NCBI GenBank assembly: GCA_027036755.1
Contig: JALWDV010000083.1
Location: 1 to 5,309, forward strand
Direction of reading: 5' to 3'
From: Anaerolineae bacterium
GTDB lineage: Bacteria > Chloroflexota > Anaerolineae > J102
Length of the DNA: 5,309 bases
Positions 4,726-5,309 of this stretch are shown one piece after another. Made by a program: the position numbers and the translations under genes. Numbering within the stretch: the first letter of the stretch is position 1; each line of letters starts with the position of its first letter. The notes under the pieces are model-generated. The model saw nothing but the letters and a program-made list of their open reading frames with translations, ran no database searches and was not told the origin of the DNA.

Positions 4726-5309
4726 ATGACCACTTACGATTATTCCGACACCCCCAACATCATCACCCCGCCGCCAGGCCCCAAGAGCAGCGAATACATG
4801 GAAAAGGAGAAAAATCTCTTCTTCGCGGCCTGGTACGCCAACAAGGATGTGCCGCTGATCATGCGGCGCAAGTATGGCTGGACCATCGAGGATGTGGATG
4901 GCAACAAATACATCGACATGGTCACAGGCTGGGCTTCCACGCCATTGGGCGCGGGCTATGAACCTGTCATCGAACGGGCCATTGAGGTGCTGCGAGAAAG
5001 CGGCGGCATCGAATGCACCGACTACGTGACAGATATCCATCTGTTCGAGCTGGCCGAAAAGCTGGTGGAGATTTCCCCGCCTCAGCTCACTCGCGTTGCG
5101 CCCGACACCACAGGCACCGAGGCGGTGGAAGCCGCGCTGCGCCTGGCCCGGGAAACCACGGGGCGCTATTTTATCATCTCCTTCCATGGCTCTTTCCATG
5201 GCGGCAACTATGGCGCGGCCGGTGCGGGCCCCACCTCGCCCGATGTCACTCGCGGCATCAAGGAATACATCCACGGCTTCATCCATGCGCCTTTCCCCAC
5301 CTGCTATCG
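4726..5309 (+). CDS. Class III PLP-dependent aminotransferase (partial, 3' end beyond window)
   Basis: The first 194 codons, open to the window edge, of a fold-type I aminotransferase of the GABA/ornithine/putrescine group (usually 420-470 residues). Visible landmarks: the N-terminal DVDGNKYIDMVTGWASTPLG block (56-75), the phosphate-binding turn TGTEAVEAALRLAR (129-142) and FHGSFHGG (153-160), where F153 and H154 match the aromatic-His-Gly that stacks on the PLP ring. The catalytic lysine lies past the edge, so activity cannot be judged. Two blocks vary: LGAGYEP replaces the common LGHxHP, and TTGTE replaces SGTE/SGAE. The protein should move an amino group from an amine or omega-amino acid to a keto acid in the cytoplasm. 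The gene follows the ATPase gene by 51 bases in the same direction, as in amine uptake-and-catabolism operons. The ATG at 4726 lacks a clear Shine-Dalgarno, but the protein begins in the family's usual place. The substrate is unknown. Confidence 0.88.
   Translation, partial: MTTYDYSDTPNIITPPPGPKSSEYMEKEKNLFFAAWYANKDVPLIMRRKYGWTIEDVDGNKYIDMVTGWASTPLGAGYEPVIERAIEVLRESGGIECTDYVTDIHLFELAEKLVEISPPQLTRVAPDTTGTEAVEAALRLARETTGRYFIISFHGSFHGGNYGAAGAGPTSPDVTRGIKEYIHGFIHAPFPTCY

Noticed and set aside
4711..5286. 191-codon - strand frame opposite the aminotransferase
   Set aside because: It lies antisense to a clear class III aminotransferase and has no family features.

Overview
This is a bacterial window with five protein-coding genes, all on the + strand, four complete and one cut by the right edge. 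I see no rRNA, tRNA, CRISPR array or complete insertion sequence. The GC-rich coding sequence, the C/G-tract palindrome at the left edge, the short degenerate heptamer repeats between genes and the lipobox-type secreted protein together resemble Chloroflexota (Anaerolineae/Caldilineae-like) genomes. That taxonomic guess rests on general appearance only and is tentative.

Layout. Positions 1-118 hold a GC-rich palindromic intergenic repeat. A zinc amidohydrolase of the histone deacetylase / acetylpolyamine amidohydrolase superfamily follows (192-1229). A 468-base intergenic stretch (1230-1697) starts with heptamer repeats arranged as a 17-bp inverted repeat and ends in a very AT-rich promoter. 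Next come an Lrp/AsnC-type regulator (1698-2207), a PotD-like solute-binding lipoprotein (2248-3393), a 135-base gap with a strong stem-loop, a PotA-like ABC ATPase (3529-4674), and the first 194 codons of a class III PLP-dependent aminotransferase (4726 to the window edge).

How the genes may work together. The last four genes look like one regulated uptake-and-catabolism operon. The regulator senses a small amine or amino acid, the lipoprotein captures the substrate outside the membrane, the ATPase powers a permease that is not in the window, and the aminotransferase acts on an amino group in the cytoplasm. The deacetylase-type hydrolase just upstream fits a polyamine or acylated-amine theme, but it seems to be its own transcription unit.

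The point most worth following up is the binding protein. Aligned by hand to E. coli PotD (sequence recalled from memory), it keeps the fold-level landmarks and one pocket Trp and Tyr, but it loses all three acidic residues that grip spermidine. Its only two mature-domain cysteines both fall on ligand-pocket positions. The real substrate may therefore not be plain spermidine or putrescine; an acylated amine is one possibility, given the neighbouring amidohydrolase.
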